Positions 9,109 to 16,736 of a stretch of 64,000 nt of DNA are shown one piece after another (the stretch's first letter is position 1; every line of letters starts with the position of its first letter). The translations under genes and the position numbers were made by a program. The notes beneath the pieces were generated by a model. That model had not been told where the DNA came from. It saw only the letters and a program-made list of their open reading frames with translations, and did no database searches. Origin of the DNA: DASPHG01 sp963748315 (GTDB taxonomy: Bacteria > Actinomycetota > Thermoleophilia > Solirubrobacterales > Thermoleophilaceae); NCBI GenBank assembly GCA_963748315.1, contig CAVVIK010000005.1:496001-560000 (forward strand). The letters run 5' to 3'.

Positions 9109-9195
9109 TCAGCGCGCGCGCACGACGGCGAGGGCTCCGATGGCGAAGTTCGCCACGAGCCAGGCGACGGCGATGACCAAGAGCTCGATTCCCAT
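9109..9195 (-). CDS. Possible single-span small membrane protein
   Basis: A 28-residue frame from ATG 9195: MGIELLVIAVAWLVANFAI followed by GALAVVRAR. It would form one membrane helix with a short basic tail. Support is weak: there is only a CAAATT hexamer 10 bases upstream and no homologue I recognise. It fills most of the gap between the broken GT4 gene and the ABC exporter. It may be chance. Confidence 0.25.
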   Translation of the reverse strand: MGIELLVIAVAWLVANFAIGALAVVRAR

Positions 9196-9256
9196 GCCTG
9201 GCGCGAATTTGCCCGGACCGGTGGGCGCCGAAACCCAAGCGGCATAGGAGCCCGCC

Positions 9257-11128
9257 GTGCCGCCGTATCCTGCGCCGGTGCCCGAGCGGAAGCCGTTCGA
9301 CCGCCAGGAGTACTTCCTGTCTCGCAAGCAGGTGCCGAAGTCGGCCCGCAACCTGCCGGCGGTGGCCCGCTCCGCTGTCAAGCTGGCGCGAGACGCGAGC
9401 CCGCGGCTCTTCTACCTCTGCGCCGCCGCACAGCTCATCGCGGCCGTGCTGCTCGGGGTCCAGGTGCTCATGGGCAAGCTGGCCCTCGAGGCGATCATCG
9501 ACGCCGATCGCACGGACGGCTCGGTCGGTGACGCGATCGCCCCACTGGTCGGCCTGGTCGCCGCCGGAGCGCTCGGCAGCTTCCTCGGCACGTTCCAGAC
9601 GCAGGGGCAGCGGCTGCTCGGACAGCAAGTCAGACGGACGACGCTCGACTCGACGCTCGAGGTCACGACGGCGGTCGACCTCGAGACGTTCGAGTCACCG
9701 GAGTTCTTCGACGACCTTCAACGCGTCCAGACGAACGCGCTGCTCCAGCCGCTCACGCTCTCGCAGGGCCTGATCACGACGCTGGGCGGGGTGCTCGGCG
9801 TGGCCGGGCTCACCGTCGCGCTCTTCCTGATCGAGCCGCTCGTGGTCCCGATCTTGCTTGCCTCCGCGCTTCCTTTGTGGCTCATCTCGCGCGCTACCGG
9901 CAAGCTCGAGTTCGCCTTCAACTACGACCAGACCCCGGGCGAGCGGCTGCGCTTCTACCTGGTCGGGACGCTCACCGGTCGCGAGGAGGCCAAGGAGCTG
10001 CGCGCCTTCGGCCTCGGCCGGACACTCCGCGACCGCTGGGAGCGCAGCTACCTCGACTATCTGGCCGACCTGCGCGTGCATGTGCGCCGGCGGCTGATCC
10101 TCGCGCTCGGCGGCACGCTCGCGACGGTGATCGTCACGACCGCGGGGTTCGCGCTGCTCGTCTCCTTCCTGCTCTCGGACCGCATGGGCCTCGCCGATGC
10201 CGGCGCGGCCGTCCTGGCGATCAGGCTGCTCGGGACCCGGATCGAGTACATCTTCAAGGGCGTCACCGCGCTCTTCGAATCGAGCCTCTTCCTCGAGGAC
10301 CTCCACCGCTTCCTGGCGCGCGCACCCGCGGCGACCTCGGACAGCGTCGACGCCGCGGTCGAGGACGTCGATCCGTTCGGCGAGCTCGTCGTCGACGACG
10401 TCCACTTCGCCTACCCCCACTCGGACGGCGAGGCGCTACGCGGCGTGTCCCTCCGGATCCGCGCGGGCGAGGTCGTAGCCCTCGTGGGCGAGAACGGGTC
10501 GGGCAAGACGACGCTCGCGAAGCTGCTCGGCGCGCTCTTCACGCCCACCGGCGGCCGGATCCTGTGGGACGGCGATGACGTGCAAGACCTCGACCGCCGC
10601 GCGCTGCGACGCCAGATCGGGGTGATCTTCCAGGACTTCGTGCGTTACCAGCTGACCGCGCGCGAGAACATCGGCTTCGGCCGCGCGGAGGCGGTGGACG
10701 ACGTCGAGGGGATCGCTGAGGCCGCACGCCAGGCGGGCGCCCACCATTACCTCGAAGGCCTGCCGGAGGGCTACGAGACGGTGCTCGGAAAGGAGTTCAC
10801 CGGCGGCTACGACCTGTCGATCGGGCAATGGCAGCGGATCGCCCTCGCCCGCGCCTTCTTCCGGCAGGCGCGCCTGCTCGTGCTGGACGAGCCGACCGCC
10901 TCGCTCGACGCGCGCGCCGAGAACGAGCTCTTCGAGTACGTCCAGGCGCTCGCGCATGGGCGCTCCGTACTGCTCATCTCGCACCGCTTCTCGACGGTCA
11001 AGTCCGCCGACCGGATCTACGTCCTGCACGACGGTGAGATCGTCGAGGACGGCACGCACGACGAGCTCGTGGCGAACGGCGGGCGGTACGCCGAGCTGTT
11101 CGAGCTGCAGGCCGCGGCGTACCGCTAG
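9257..11128 (+). CDS. ABC exporter (fused membrane and ATPase domains), probable lasso-peptide exporter
   Basis: A 623-residue half-size type IV ABC exporter. The membrane domain spans roughly residues 50-340 with six hydrophobic segments. The nucleotide-binding domain has Walker A GENGSGKTT (~residue 410), Q-loop FQDF, signature LSIGQWQR (~520), Walker B LLVLDEPTA (~541) and the H-loop histidine in LLISHRFS. There is no N-terminal peptidase domain, as expected when a separate B protein removes the leader. It ends tail-to-tail on the lasso B2 gene, sharing CTAG at 11125-11128, so it is the obvious export/immunity (D) protein of that cluster, though divergently oriented. Start GTG 9257 has TAGGAG six bases upstream; GTG 9280 is an alternative. 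Confidence 0.85.
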   Translation: MPPYPAPVPERKPFDRQEYFLSRKQVPKSARNLPAVARSAVKLARDASPRLFYLCAAAQLIAAVLLGVQVLMGKLALEAIIDADRTDGSVGDAIAPLVGLVAAGALGSFLGTFQTQGQRLLGQQVRRTTLDSTLEVTTAVDLETFESPEFFDDLQRVQTNALLQPLTLSQGLITTLGGVLGVAGLTVALFLIEPLVVPILLASALPLWLISRATGKLEFAFNYDQTPGERLRFYLVGTLTGREEAKELRAFGLGRTLRDRWERSYLDYLADLRVHVRRRLILALGGTLATVIVTTAGFALLVSFLLSDRMGLADAGAAVLAIRLLGTRIEYIFKGVTALFESSLFLEDLHRFLARAPAATSDSVDAAVEDVDPFGELVVDDVHFAYPHSDGEALRGVSLRIRAGEVVALVGENGSGKTTLAKLLGALFTPTGGRILWDGDDVQDLDRRALRRQIGVIFQDFVRYQLTARENIGFGRAEAVDDVEGIAEAARQAGAHHYLEGLPEGYETVLGKEFTGGYDLSIGQWQRIALARAFFRQARLLVLDEPTASLDARAENELFEYVQALAHGRSVLLISHRFSTVKSADRIYVLHDGEIVEDGTHDELVANGGRYAELFELQAAAYR

Positions 11129-11577
11129 ACGACGGTCAGGCGCTCGTAGCCGAGCGTCGGCAGCAGCGCATGCCCGTCGTGCTCGATCCACGCGTGCGCT
11201 TCGAGGGTCTCCCCCGGACGTACTCCGATCACGAGCTGACAGACGACGCCTCGCCGCGCGAGCATGCGGAGCAGGACGAGCGACCGCATCAGGCAGCGTG
11301 AGTCCCAGGGAAGTGGGTCGAGCGTGCGACGAACGGGCCGTCCCAGCCGGCGCCCGATCCGGTACGCGTCATACGGCTCGTGCAGGTCCGCGGCCCCGCC
11401 GCGAAGTGCCGCGACGACCGCCGTCACATCGCCGCGGAACATGCGGTAGCGGACCTGCACGTACGTCCCGACGATCTCGAATGCGATCCGCAGCCGGACG
11501 TCCGCGGGCATGCGCTTGCGCAAGAGCCGCTCGACGTTCGCGCTGCCGGCGGCACTCACGGGAGGCCCCGCGCCCAT
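11125..11577 (-). CDS. Lasso peptide biosynthesis B2 protein (transglutaminase-like leader peptidase)
   Basis: A 150-residue protein of the Transglut_core3 family, the cysteine protease that cuts the leader off lasso precursors. The catalytic cysteine is in DSRCLMRSLVLLRMLARRG (C95) and the histidine in LEAHAWIEHDG (H128, with D134 following), the usual Cys-His-Asp order. The N-terminal region is helical and Arg-rich. It requires the separate PqqD-like leader-binding protein encoded two genes upstream to present the substrate. The gene begins 22 bases inside the kinase gene (first possible start 11577) and ends convergent with the exporter. It is the last gene of the cluster. Confidence 0.88.
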   Translation of the reverse strand: MGAGPPVSAAGSANVERLLRKRMPADVRLRIAFEIVGTYVQVRYRMFRGDVTAVVAALRGGAADLHEPYDAYRIGRRLGRPVRRTLDPLPWDSRCLMRSLVLLRMLARRGVVCQLVIGVRPGETLEAHAWIEHDGHALLPTLGYERLTVV

Positions 11578-12503
11578 TCGTGCACGACGCCGGCGAGCTC
11601 GGGCGGCTGGTCGCCCGGCGCGATGTCGAGCTCCGCGAGCGGGACCGTCCGCGAGAGCGTGCTCATCACCTCGAGCTGGAGCGCGAGCCGCTCGGGCCGG
11701 TCGAGGTAAGGGAGGAACGCGTTGCCGAGCAGCCGTGCCGACGGGTGGGCGACCGGCGCGAGCGCGCTCTTCGCCTCCTTGCCGCCGCGACGCAGGAAGA
11801 GGAGCCCGCGCAGCGGAAGCGCCCCGGGAAAGCCCTCCGGCGCGAAGTGGGCCTTGTCGCCCACCCCGAGCGGTTCGCCGAGCCGCGCCCGCTCCGCATC
11901 GGCGATCGCCTCGAGGTCATGCGGGTAGAGGTTGAGCAACCGCGTGCCGGGATGTGCCCACACGCGCCCGTCGACGATCTCGAGCGCGAGCACGTCGTCG
12001 GCGAAGAAGCGTCCGCCCTGAGTGATCACGTTGCACGCCGTCGCGCTCTTGCCCGTCCCCGAGGGCGCGACGATCCCGATGAGGCGCTCATCGACCACGA
12101 CCCCGGCGGCGTGCAGGACCTCGCGGCCGCGCAGGGTGGCGAGCAGCGGCAGGGCCTGCGCCGCCAGCAGCTTGAGACCGCGCCAGACCGGGCCGTCCGG
12201 AAGCGCCGACGCACAGTGCGCTCCGTCGGGTGTGAGCAGGTGGGTGCCATGCTCGACCGCCGAGACGCGGTAGCCCGCGCGAGCGTCCCTCTCCACGCGC
12301 AGGAAGGGCCGCCCGTCACGGAACGGCCGCTCGAAGATCAGCTCGGGCTCGCCGGCCGAGGCCCAGCGCTCGTCGAGGGCGCGGGCGTCGGCCCGCTCGA
12401 CCGTGACGGCGGGAAGCTCGTCCTCGACTCCTGGGATGAGCCCCGGCAGAGCGTCGCCGGTGAATCGCAGGCCGACCGCGGCGCCGGCCTCGCCGCGGCT
12501 CAA
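11556..12503 (-). CDS. HPr-kinase-like lasso precursor kinase
   Basis: A 315-residue protein whose central part has the HPr kinase P-loop fold: HAAGVVV then GIVAPSGTGKSATA (Walker A, G143-A156) and FFADDVLALE (~167-176), the acidic pair seen in HPrK. It lacks the long N-terminal domain and the C-terminal signature of true PTS HPr kinases, and no PTS gene is near. In several lasso clusters such a protein (paeninodin type) phosphorylates the C-terminal serine of the precursor; the precursor here does end in Ser. The TTG start at 12503 shares TTGA with the stop of the PqqD-like gene, indicating coupling. The function assignment is by family and context. Confidence 0.82.
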   Translation of the reverse strand: MSRGEAGAAVGLRFTGDALPGLIPGVEDELPAVTVERADARALDERWASAGEPELIFERPFRDGRPFLRVERDARAGYRVSAVEHGTHLLTPDGAHCASALPDGPVWRGLKLLAAQALPLLATLRGREVLHAAGVVVDERLIGIVAPSGTGKSATACNVITQGGRFFADDVLALEIVDGRVWAHPGTRLLNLYPHDLEAIADAERARLGEPLGVGDKAHFAPEGFPGALPLRGLLFLRRGGKEAKSALAPVAHPSARLLGNAFLPYLDRPERLALQLEVMSTLSRTVPLAELDIAPGDQPPELAGVVHEWARGLP

Positions 12504-12799
12504 GTCGCGGGCTCGGCCTCGATCAACCCGCGCTCGACGAGGGACGAGCAGAGCGTGGTCAGATCGTCGTCCACGCGGGCCCTCGGCGTGCCGGTCTCCT
12601 CGGACATCCGCTCTGCGACGGCATCGACGTCGCCCAGCTCGCCGAGCAGCTCGAGCATCCGCCCGGCGGTCGGGTTGAGACCGTGGTAGCGGCCCGACTC
12701 GAGATTCAGGACGACCGTCTCCTCGACGAAGGCGCGAAAGACGACGTGCTGAGGAATCGTGACGCGGGTGGGTCGCACTGCGGCAGACAAGGCGGACAT
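12500..12799 (-). CDS. PqqD-family RiPP recognition element (lasso B1)
   Basis: A 99-residue PqqD-like protein, the leader-peptide binding partner of the B2 protease and cyclase. Features: VTIPQHVVFRAFVEETVVLN (beta strands that hold the leader), the family motif LNLESGRYHGLN with invariant G-Y/H-LN, then GRMLELL and a helical region of the winged-helix fold ending SLVERGLIEAE. I use ATG 12799 (MSALSAAV); longer in-frame reading to 12874 adds a non-homologous N-terminus. It overlaps the kinase start by TTGA. The separate B1 and B2 genes are the usual actinobacterial arrangement. Confidence 0.88.
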   Translation of the reverse strand: MSALSAAVRPTRVTIPQHVVFRAFVEETVVLNLESGRYHGLNPTAGRMLELLGELGDVDAVAERMSEETGTPRARVDDDLTTLCSSLVERGLIEAEPAT

Positions 12800-12860
12800 G
12801 ACTGGTAAACGGCGCGTCGCAGGCTCCACTTGCGCGCCTGCAGGGAAAATAACCCCGCGT

Positions 12861-13487
12861 TCACTCGCGCGCAATGGTCAAGATGCCGCTGCCGAGGCCG
12901 CGCGCCGGGTCGGTGATGAGCGCCACCGCCTCGCTGCGCGAGCGCACGCCGAGCCGGCGAAACGCCGAGAACAAGTGGCTCTTGACGGTGCTTTCGGCGA
13001 GGACGAGCTGGTCAGCGATCTCACGGTTCGTGTAGCCCATCACCACGAGTGCAAGGACCTGCTTCTCGCGCGGTGTCAGCGGCGGCCGCTCGACCGCAGC
13101 TCCCAGCGGCGCGGAGAGGACGAGCAGACCTGCAAGTGCCGCACGCACGGCGGGAACGACCAGCGTCGGGACGTCCTCCTCGAGCAGCAGCGCATCGGCA
13201 CCTTGGGCGATGACGGCGCGCGCGTCGTCCCGCCCCGTCTCGGACGGCGCCACGACGATCGCCTTCGCGCCGCCGAGACGATGCTTCAAGGCGACGAGCC
13301 GCTCCTCCGCGGGCGCACGGACGATCAGTGCGGCGGGTGTGCCCCTCTCCTTGCGGGCGGGCCACTCGCGGGGCTCCGCCACGAAGCCTGGTTCGGCACC
13401 CAGCACATCGAGCACCGCACCACGCGCGGCGTCGTCGGATGCCAGCAGCACCCATATCGCGACGTCTTCCGCGGCGGCGCCGGACAT
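12861..13487 (-). CDS. LuxR-family transcriptional regulator with degenerate receiver domain
   Basis: A 208-residue protein. The N-terminal ~130 residues look like a receiver (alternating strands and helices) but lack the phosphoacceptor: the position at the end of strand 3 reads ALIVRA rather than an Asp, and no conserved Lys follows. The C-terminal ~65 residues are a clear LuxR/GerE helix-turn-helix (LTPREKQVLALVVMGYTNRE, AESTVKSHLFSAFRRLG). Thus it likely binds DNA without phosphorylation, or senses something else. It sits between the lasso precursor and the PqqD-like gene, so it probably controls the cluster; no sensor kinase is nearby. Confidence 0.85.
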   Translation of the reverse strand: MSGAAAEDVAIWVLLASDDAARGAVLDVLGAEPGFVAEPREWPARKERGTPAALIVRAPAEERLVALKHRLGGAKAIVVAPSETGRDDARAVIAQGADALLLEEDVPTLVVPAVRAALAGLLVLSAPLGAAVERPPLTPREKQVLALVVMGYTNREIADQLVLAESTVKSHLFSAFRRLGVRSRSEAVALITDPARGLGSGILTIARE

Positions 13488-13503
13488 CGGCAGCAGCGTA
13501 AAG

Positions 13504-13522
13504 GCCCGACCGTCAGTCGGGC
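13504..13522 (-). terminator. Hairpin after lasso precursor gene, probable attenuator
   Basis: A perfect 7-bp stem GCCCGAC/GTCGGGC with a 5-base loop, 16 bases after the precursor stop. Read on the - strand it is followed by CTTTACGC, so there is a short T run only. Position between precursor and enzyme genes fits a partial terminator giving more precursor than enzyme mRNA. Confidence 0.5.
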
Positions 13523-13538
13523 GAAGCAGCCGGGCCGG

Positions 13539-13700
13539 TCAGCTCATCTCGGGGAACGGATCGCTCCCCACTATCGGGCCGTCGCTGATCGGCGTGCCCT
13601 GCGGCACGTCCACGAACTGCGGAACCGCGTTGTTCGCGGTGATCTCCTGGAGGTCGCCGTAGTCGGTGACCGTCGGTGCCTCGTACTTCGGTGTCTCCAT
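13539..13700 (-). CDS. Lasso peptide precursor
   Basis: A 53-residue precursor. The leader (residues 1-22) carries the diagnostic YxxP motif (Y6-E-A-P9) followed by G15 and T21. Tyr, Pro and Thr stand at -17, -14 and -2 relative to the expected cut, the same spacing as in characterised actinobacterial lasso leaders. Cleavage after A22 gives a 31-residue core beginning NNAVPQFVD, so N23 would close onto D31 (core position 9), a nine-residue ring. The tail is Pro/Gly-rich, and the last residue is Ser53, the expected target of the kinase encoded in the cluster. ATG 13700 is preceded by AGGGAGG; a GTG at 13730 in frame is less likely because it sits inside the promoter spacing. Confidence 0.88.
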   Translation of the reverse strand: METPKYEAPTVTDYGDLQEITANNAVPQFVDVPQGTPISDGPIVGSDPFPEMS

Positions 13701-13732
13701 TGCCCCCTGTGCCTCCCTTTGCGTGGTCACGC

Positions 13733-13761
13733 AAGGTAGGGCGGCCGCAAGATTTCGGCAA
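13733..13761 (-). promoter_or_regulatory. Promoter for lasso precursor (TTGCCG-17-TACCTT)
   Basis: On the - strand TTGCCG (13761-13756) and TACCTT (13738-13733) are 17 bases apart. Transcription would start near 13726 and leave a ~25-base leader with AGGGAGG (13718-13712) before ATG 13700. The precursor could therefore be transcribed independently of the cyclase gene upstream. Confidence 0.45.
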
Positions 13762-13775
13762 GACTGAAAGAAGTG

Positions 13776-15596
13776 CTAGACGGGCGCCCAGGACGGCTCG
13801 GGCAGGTCCGCCCGCCCCAGGAGCTCGTCGGGGAAATCCCGGCTTTCGAGCCATCGCAGCCAGCACTCCGCCGTCGCCAGCCGCCACACGACGGTCGTCC
13901 AGGTGAGCCAGTCCGGATCCGTCCGTGACGGGGAGCGCGCGACGTTGCGCTCGATCCACGCCGCATCCGCGAACTCGCGCACGCGCGCGCGGGAATCGAG
14001 CAACAGCTCGCGGATGATCGCGCTGTCCGGCCCGGTGAGGAGGTCGAGGTAGAACGGGCCGATGTTCGCCTTCCTCCGGTTCAGCCTCACGACGTCGGGG
14101 AGCGCACCCGCGACGGTCGCGCGAGCGAGCGAGCGATCCAGGCGGTGCCGCCAGCTCACGCGGGGCGGGATTCGGAGCACGAGCTCGACGAGGCCGATGT
14201 CGAACAGCGGCGCCCCGGAGCGCAGGCCGAACGGGACGCCCCTCTCCCAGATGTGCTCGCCGAGACCGCTTCCCTCGACGTGGTCGCTGAGCAGGTACGC
14301 GTGGTACGCCCACCACCGCGGGACACTCCGGTCGCGCAGCCACGGCCACGGCTCGTGCACCTGGTCCAGCAGGTCAGCCGACGAGCTCGTCAGCCACTCG
14401 GGCGCGACGTCTTGGCGCTGCGACCGAGCCAGCGCGGGACGGATCCCGAACTCGAGCAAGAGGCGCGCCGCGTCGCCGACCTTCTCGCGCCGCCGGCGGC
14501 CGCGGTGGGGCACCATCGCGCGCACCGCCCGCGCCGCACCGACCAAGTTCGCTCTGCGCAGGCTGTCCGCCACGACGTACGGGGACCGGCCGAACACCTC
14601 ATCGCCGCCCTGGCCGTCGAGCAGCACCTCCACCCCATCCGATGCGGCCTGGCTCACACCCGGTCGCTCGATCAGGCCGCCCGGGCCGCCGGGCACGGTT
14701 CCCGAGCTCCGCAGCTGTTCCAGCGCGAGCCGAAGTGCACCCTGGGGCCGCAGCGCGAAACGCGCGCCCGGCACGCCCAGAGCCTCCGTCGTCGCCGCGA
14801 TCCGACGTGACTCGTCGGCCGCGGGCCAATCGGGGAAGACCGTCGAGTACGCACGCAGGCCGGCCTGCGGCTCCAGCCCCGCCGCCGTCGCGAGCACGAC
14901 CGAAGAGTCGACGCCGCCGCTGAGGATCGTGCCCGCGGGGGCGCCGTCGGAGAGCCGCTCGGAGATCGCTCGGCGAAGCTCCGAGCGGAGCATCGCGACG
15001 AGCTCGTCCTCGGACGCGTCGCTCGTGCCGCGCCACTCGGGCCGCCAGTAGCGCCGCCGATGCCAGCCGGCCGCATCGAGCTCGAGCAGGCGCGCCGCGC
15101 CCACGCGCTCGACGCCACGCAGCATCGTGCCGTGCCCCTGTAGGTAGTGAGGCGCGATCCAAGGAACGATCACGCCGGGCTCGGGCTCCGGATCGCGCGG
15201 CAACATCGCGCGCAGCGCCGGCAGGTGCGTGGAGAACGACAGCGGCCCGCCGGAGGCCCCGTGGATCAGACAGACGCGGAGCGAGAAGTGGTCGCAGGCG
15301 ATCATCCCCGCCTGCGCCCGCTCGTCCCAGACGAGGAGCGTGAACGCGCCGCGCAGGCGTTCGGCGACGCCCGCACGCGAGCGGCGCCAGCCGGTGGCGA
15401 CCTGCTCGAGCGCGGTGACATCTCCAAGGAGGAACCCGTCCAGGACGACCAGCACGCCGTCCGACTCGCACGCCCGCGCGGGATCTCGCCACGCGACATG
15501 CAGCGCGCCCGCGCGGCGCGCATGCGCGTCGCCGCCCAGGGCCGAGGCGGGATCCCGGGCCGTGCCGGGCCCGCGCTCGAGGACGCCCGCAATCAC
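13776..15596 (-). CDS. Lasso cyclase (asparagine-synthase homologue)
   Basis: A 606-residue ATP-dependent macrolactam synthetase (lasso C protein). The N-terminal ~200 residues follow the class II glutaminase fold (GAFTLLVWDERA, DHFSLR) but lack the catalytic Cys2: the protein starts MIAG, so it has no glutaminase activity. The synthetase domain has the PP-loop SGGVDSS (226-232) for ATP and LLDGQGGDEVFG (~325-336). It adenylates the ring acid (predicted Asp9 of the core) and joins it to the core N-terminus. Unusually the cyclase gene precedes the precursor; the gap to it is 75 bases. GTG 15596 begins 7 bases after the HEAT-repeat gene, so the two may share a transcript. Confidence 0.88.
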   Translation of the reverse strand: MIAGVLERGPGTARDPASALGGDAHARRAGALHVAWRDPARACESDGVLVVLDGFLLGDVTALEQVATGWRRSRAGVAERLRGAFTLLVWDERAQAGMIACDHFSLRVCLIHGASGGPLSFSTHLPALRAMLPRDPEPEPGVIVPWIAPHYLQGHGTMLRGVERVGAARLLELDAAGWHRRRYWRPEWRGTSDASEDELVAMLRSELRRAISERLSDGAPAGTILSGGVDSSVVLATAAGLEPQAGLRAYSTVFPDWPAADESRRIAATTEALGVPGARFALRPQGALRLALEQLRSSGTVPGGPGGLIERPGVSQAASDGVEVLLDGQGGDEVFGRSPYVVADSLRRANLVGAARAVRAMVPHRGRRRREKVGDAARLLLEFGIRPALARSQRQDVAPEWLTSSSADLLDQVHEPWPWLRDRSVPRWWAYHAYLLSDHVEGSGLGEHIWERGVPFGLRSGAPLFDIGLVELVLRIPPRVSWRHRLDRSLARATVAGALPDVVRLNRRKANIGPFYLDLLTGPDSAIIRELLLDSRARVREFADAAWIERNVARSPSRTDPDWLTWTTVVWRLATAECWLRWLESRDFPDELLGRADLPEPSWAPV

Positions 15597-15603
15597 CGAA
15601 GCG

Positions 15604-16686
15604 CTACGCCTGGCCGCCCGCGCGCCTGAGCAGCCTCGTGAGCACCTCCTGGGTCCACGTCGGCGGAGCAGCTGGCGCCTCGTCTGGGGCCGGCGGTGTG
15701 TTGTCCTCCGTCCCGGCGGGCAATGGCTGGGCCGCCGGCGCTGAATCCGCGGCCGCGGCCAACTGCTCGCGCACGGTTTCGCGCAGCACGCTCGCGACGC
15801 CGATGATCACCGCGGCCATGCCCATCGCGTTGAGGGCCTCCGACGCCGCATCCCGCACCGTCTGCTCGGAGTCCTGCGTCGCGCCGATGAGCGCCTGAAC
15901 CGCGCGGGTGTCGTTCAGGTGCCCGAGCGCGGTGGCTGCCTCGCTGCGGGTATCCACGTCGGGCGCGCCCAGGAGCGCGACCAGCGGCTCGACCGCGCGC
16001 GCATCGCGGAGGCGTCCCGCCGAACGGACGGCGGCGGGGCTCGGCGCGTCCCCGGAAAGGGCCGTGACGATGCTGTCGGCTGCAGCCGGTCCCAGCCACA
16101 TGAGCAGCTCGCCGATCCGCGCCGCGTGTTCCTCGTCCTCGGCCTGACCGAGCTCACCGGCGAGCTTCTCCGCGACGCGCGCGGTCGCGTCCTCCTCCCC
16201 GACCGGGTCGGCCGCGAGCAGCGCAACGAGGACGTCGCGATGGCACCGGTCGAGTTCCGGAGCGTTCGGATGGGAGACGCCCTGAGCGAACGCGTCCGCG
16301 CCGCCTTCGGGAGCCCAGCGAACAAGAATCGCGAGCGCCTTCTCCATCGCCGCGTACTCGTCCGGGTAGGGCCATTCGGCGAGTGCCTTCAGGAGCGGGC
16401 CGACGGCGACGGGGCTCTCCCGCGCCGCCATCCCGTCCAGCGCGGCCGTCCGGACCGTGCGGTTCGGATCCCAGAGAGCGTGCGCCAGTCCCTCCTTCAC
16501 GACCGGGCCGTCGAGCGTCGCCAGCGCGGCGGCCGCCTCCGCCCGGACGGACGCGTCGGGGTCCCAGGCGCCGTCGTCGGCGTCCTCGGGCACGCCGGCG
16601 TGATCGAGCGCGGCGCGCAGGCCCTCCGCATCGCCCGCCTGCCTCAAGTTCTCGATTGTCGGCCTGCGACGAGGGAACAGCCGCAC
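15604..16686 (-). CDS. HEAT-repeat protein
   Basis: A 360-residue all-helical protein built of HEAT/PBS-lyase-like repeats, for example DPDASVRAEAAAALATLDG, DPNRTVRTAALDGMA, APDVDTRSEAATALGHLND and DSEQTVRDAASEALNAM. The last ~70 residues are a low-complexity Ala/Pro/Glu linker and a short helix. Such repeats serve as protein-protein scaffolds; no enzymatic residues are evident. The GTG start at 16686 follows a TATGCT hexamer by 6 bases. It ends 7 bases before the lasso cyclase on the same strand, so it is either the first gene of that operon or an unrelated neighbour that reads into it. Confidence 0.8.
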   Translation of the reverse strand: MRLFPRRRPTIENLRQAGDAEGLRAALDHAGVPEDADDGAWDPDASVRAEAAAALATLDGPVVKEGLAHALWDPNRTVRTAALDGMAARESPVAVGPLLKALAEWPYPDEYAAMEKALAILVRWAPEGGADAFAQGVSHPNAPELDRCHRDVLVALLAADPVGEEDATARVAEKLAGELGQAEDEEHAARIGELLMWLGPAAADSIVTALSGDAPSPAAVRSAGRLRDARAVEPLVALLGAPDVDTRSEAATALGHLNDTRAVQALIGATQDSEQTVRDAASEALNAMGMAAVIIGVASVLRETVREQLAAAADSAPAAQPLPAGTEDNTPPAPDEAPAAPPTWTQEVLTRLLRRAGGQA

Positions 16687-16692
16687 GCTTTG

Positions 16693-16729
16693 AGCATAAA
16701 CCGGGCGCTCGCAGCGCGGCGGATACCGT
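16693..16729. promoter_or_regulatory. Divergent -10 elements between HEAT-repeat and HIT genes
   Basis: On the - strand TATGCT (16698-16693) lies 6 bases before GTG 16686. On the + strand TACCGT (16724-16729) lies 7 bases before ATG 16737. Both spacings imply leaderless mRNAs; neither start has a Shine-Dalgarno. Confidence 0.45.
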
Positions 16730-16736
16730 GTCGGGC

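Noticed and set aside
12819..12841. GCAGGC...GCCTGC inverted repeat between the LuxR and PqqD-like genes as a terminator
   Set aside because: Only 6 bp with an 11-base loop and no T run; not distinguishable from chance.
13701..13730. GTG 13730 as the start of the lasso precursor
   Set aside because: It lies 2 bases after the -10 hexamer and would add ten residues unlike known leaders; ATG 13700 has a Shine-Dalgarno and normal leader length.
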